Below, piece by piece: positions 14,891 through 14,925 of a stretch of DNA of 14,925 nt. A program made the position numbers and the translations under genes. The DNA comes from Bacillota bacterium (GTDB lineage: Bacteria; Bacillota; Clostridia; Lachnospirales; Lachnospiraceae), in NCBI GenBank assembly GCA_023460575.1, contig JAEWPQ010000201.1:1-14925 (forward strand), in the 5' to 3' direction. The notes beneath the pieces were generated by a model that was given only the letters and a program-made list of their open reading frames with translations, ran no database searches and was not told the origin of the DNA. The stretch's first letter is position 1. The number at the start of each line of letters is the position of its first letter.

Positions 14891-14925
14891 GTGGCTGAGA
14901 GAACATTTGGCTGGGTACAGGAAGC
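14891..14925 (+). CDS. Start of an unidentified gene, cut by window edge
   Basis: GTG 14891 opens a frame that reads (M)AERTFGWVQEA to the window edge, with GAGGA at 14879-14883, 7 nt upstream, and a good promoter before it. The overlapping ATG 14889 gives a different frame, MWLREHLAGYRK, so the frame is not certain. Only 11-12 residues are visible, too few to name a family. Confidence 0.35.
   Translation, partial: MAERTFGWVQE

Overview
The window looks like chromosomal DNA of a motile anaerobic clostridium, most likely a Lachnospiraceae member (Lacrimispora/Clostridium type). Evidence: moderate-GC genes between very AT-rich spacers, strong AAGGAGG-type ribosome sites, sigma-A promoters, a two-iron desulfoferrodoxin, a DUF4317 protein, several chemoreceptors and a clostridial sulfate-assimilation GTPase. 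The genus is inference only.

Layout. (1) 1-1569: 3' part of cysN (ATP sulfurylase GTPase subunit), cut by the left edge and carrying a long unrecognised C-terminal extension; it ends at a clear terminator. (2) 1570-2239: an AT-rich, apparently gene-free spacer that contains two identical 21-bp palindromes in opposite orientation. (3) 2240-6460: two membrane chemoreceptors in the same direction. The first carries the residues of an amino-acid-binding dCache domain. The second has its own consensus promoter, preceded by a 13-bp direct repeat and followed by a terminator-like leader hairpin. (4) 6534-10820: a TetR repressor with two adjacent ATAAC-N3-GTTAT palindromes in front of it, then two overlapping half-transporters of a heterodimeric ABC exporter, forming a self-regulated efflux operon. 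(5) 10833-12537: desulfoferrodoxin with its own promoter and terminator, then a DUF4317 protein. (6) Minus strand, 12632-14617: a FIST sensor gene translationally coupled to a soluble chemoreceptor-like signalling protein whose hairpin tip is altered; it converges with DUF4317 on a shared hairpin. (7) 14618-14925: a divergent intergenic region holding a third copy of the TetR-type palindrome and a strong rightward promoter for a gene that runs off the right edge.

How the parts fit. Three chemoreceptor-type proteins lie within 12 kb. Two are classical membrane receptors with different extracellular pockets. The third is cytosolic and apparently takes its input from a separate FIST protein. The TetR/ABC block and the superoxide reductase are stress or efflux functions. 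The recurrence of the TetR-type palindrome in front of the FIST gene is the one sequence hint that the blocks may be linked. I found no CRISPR array, tRNA, rRNA, intact insertion sequence or phage gene. The least explained items are the FIST/soluble-MCP pair, the inverted palindromes upstream of the first receptor, and the CysN extension.
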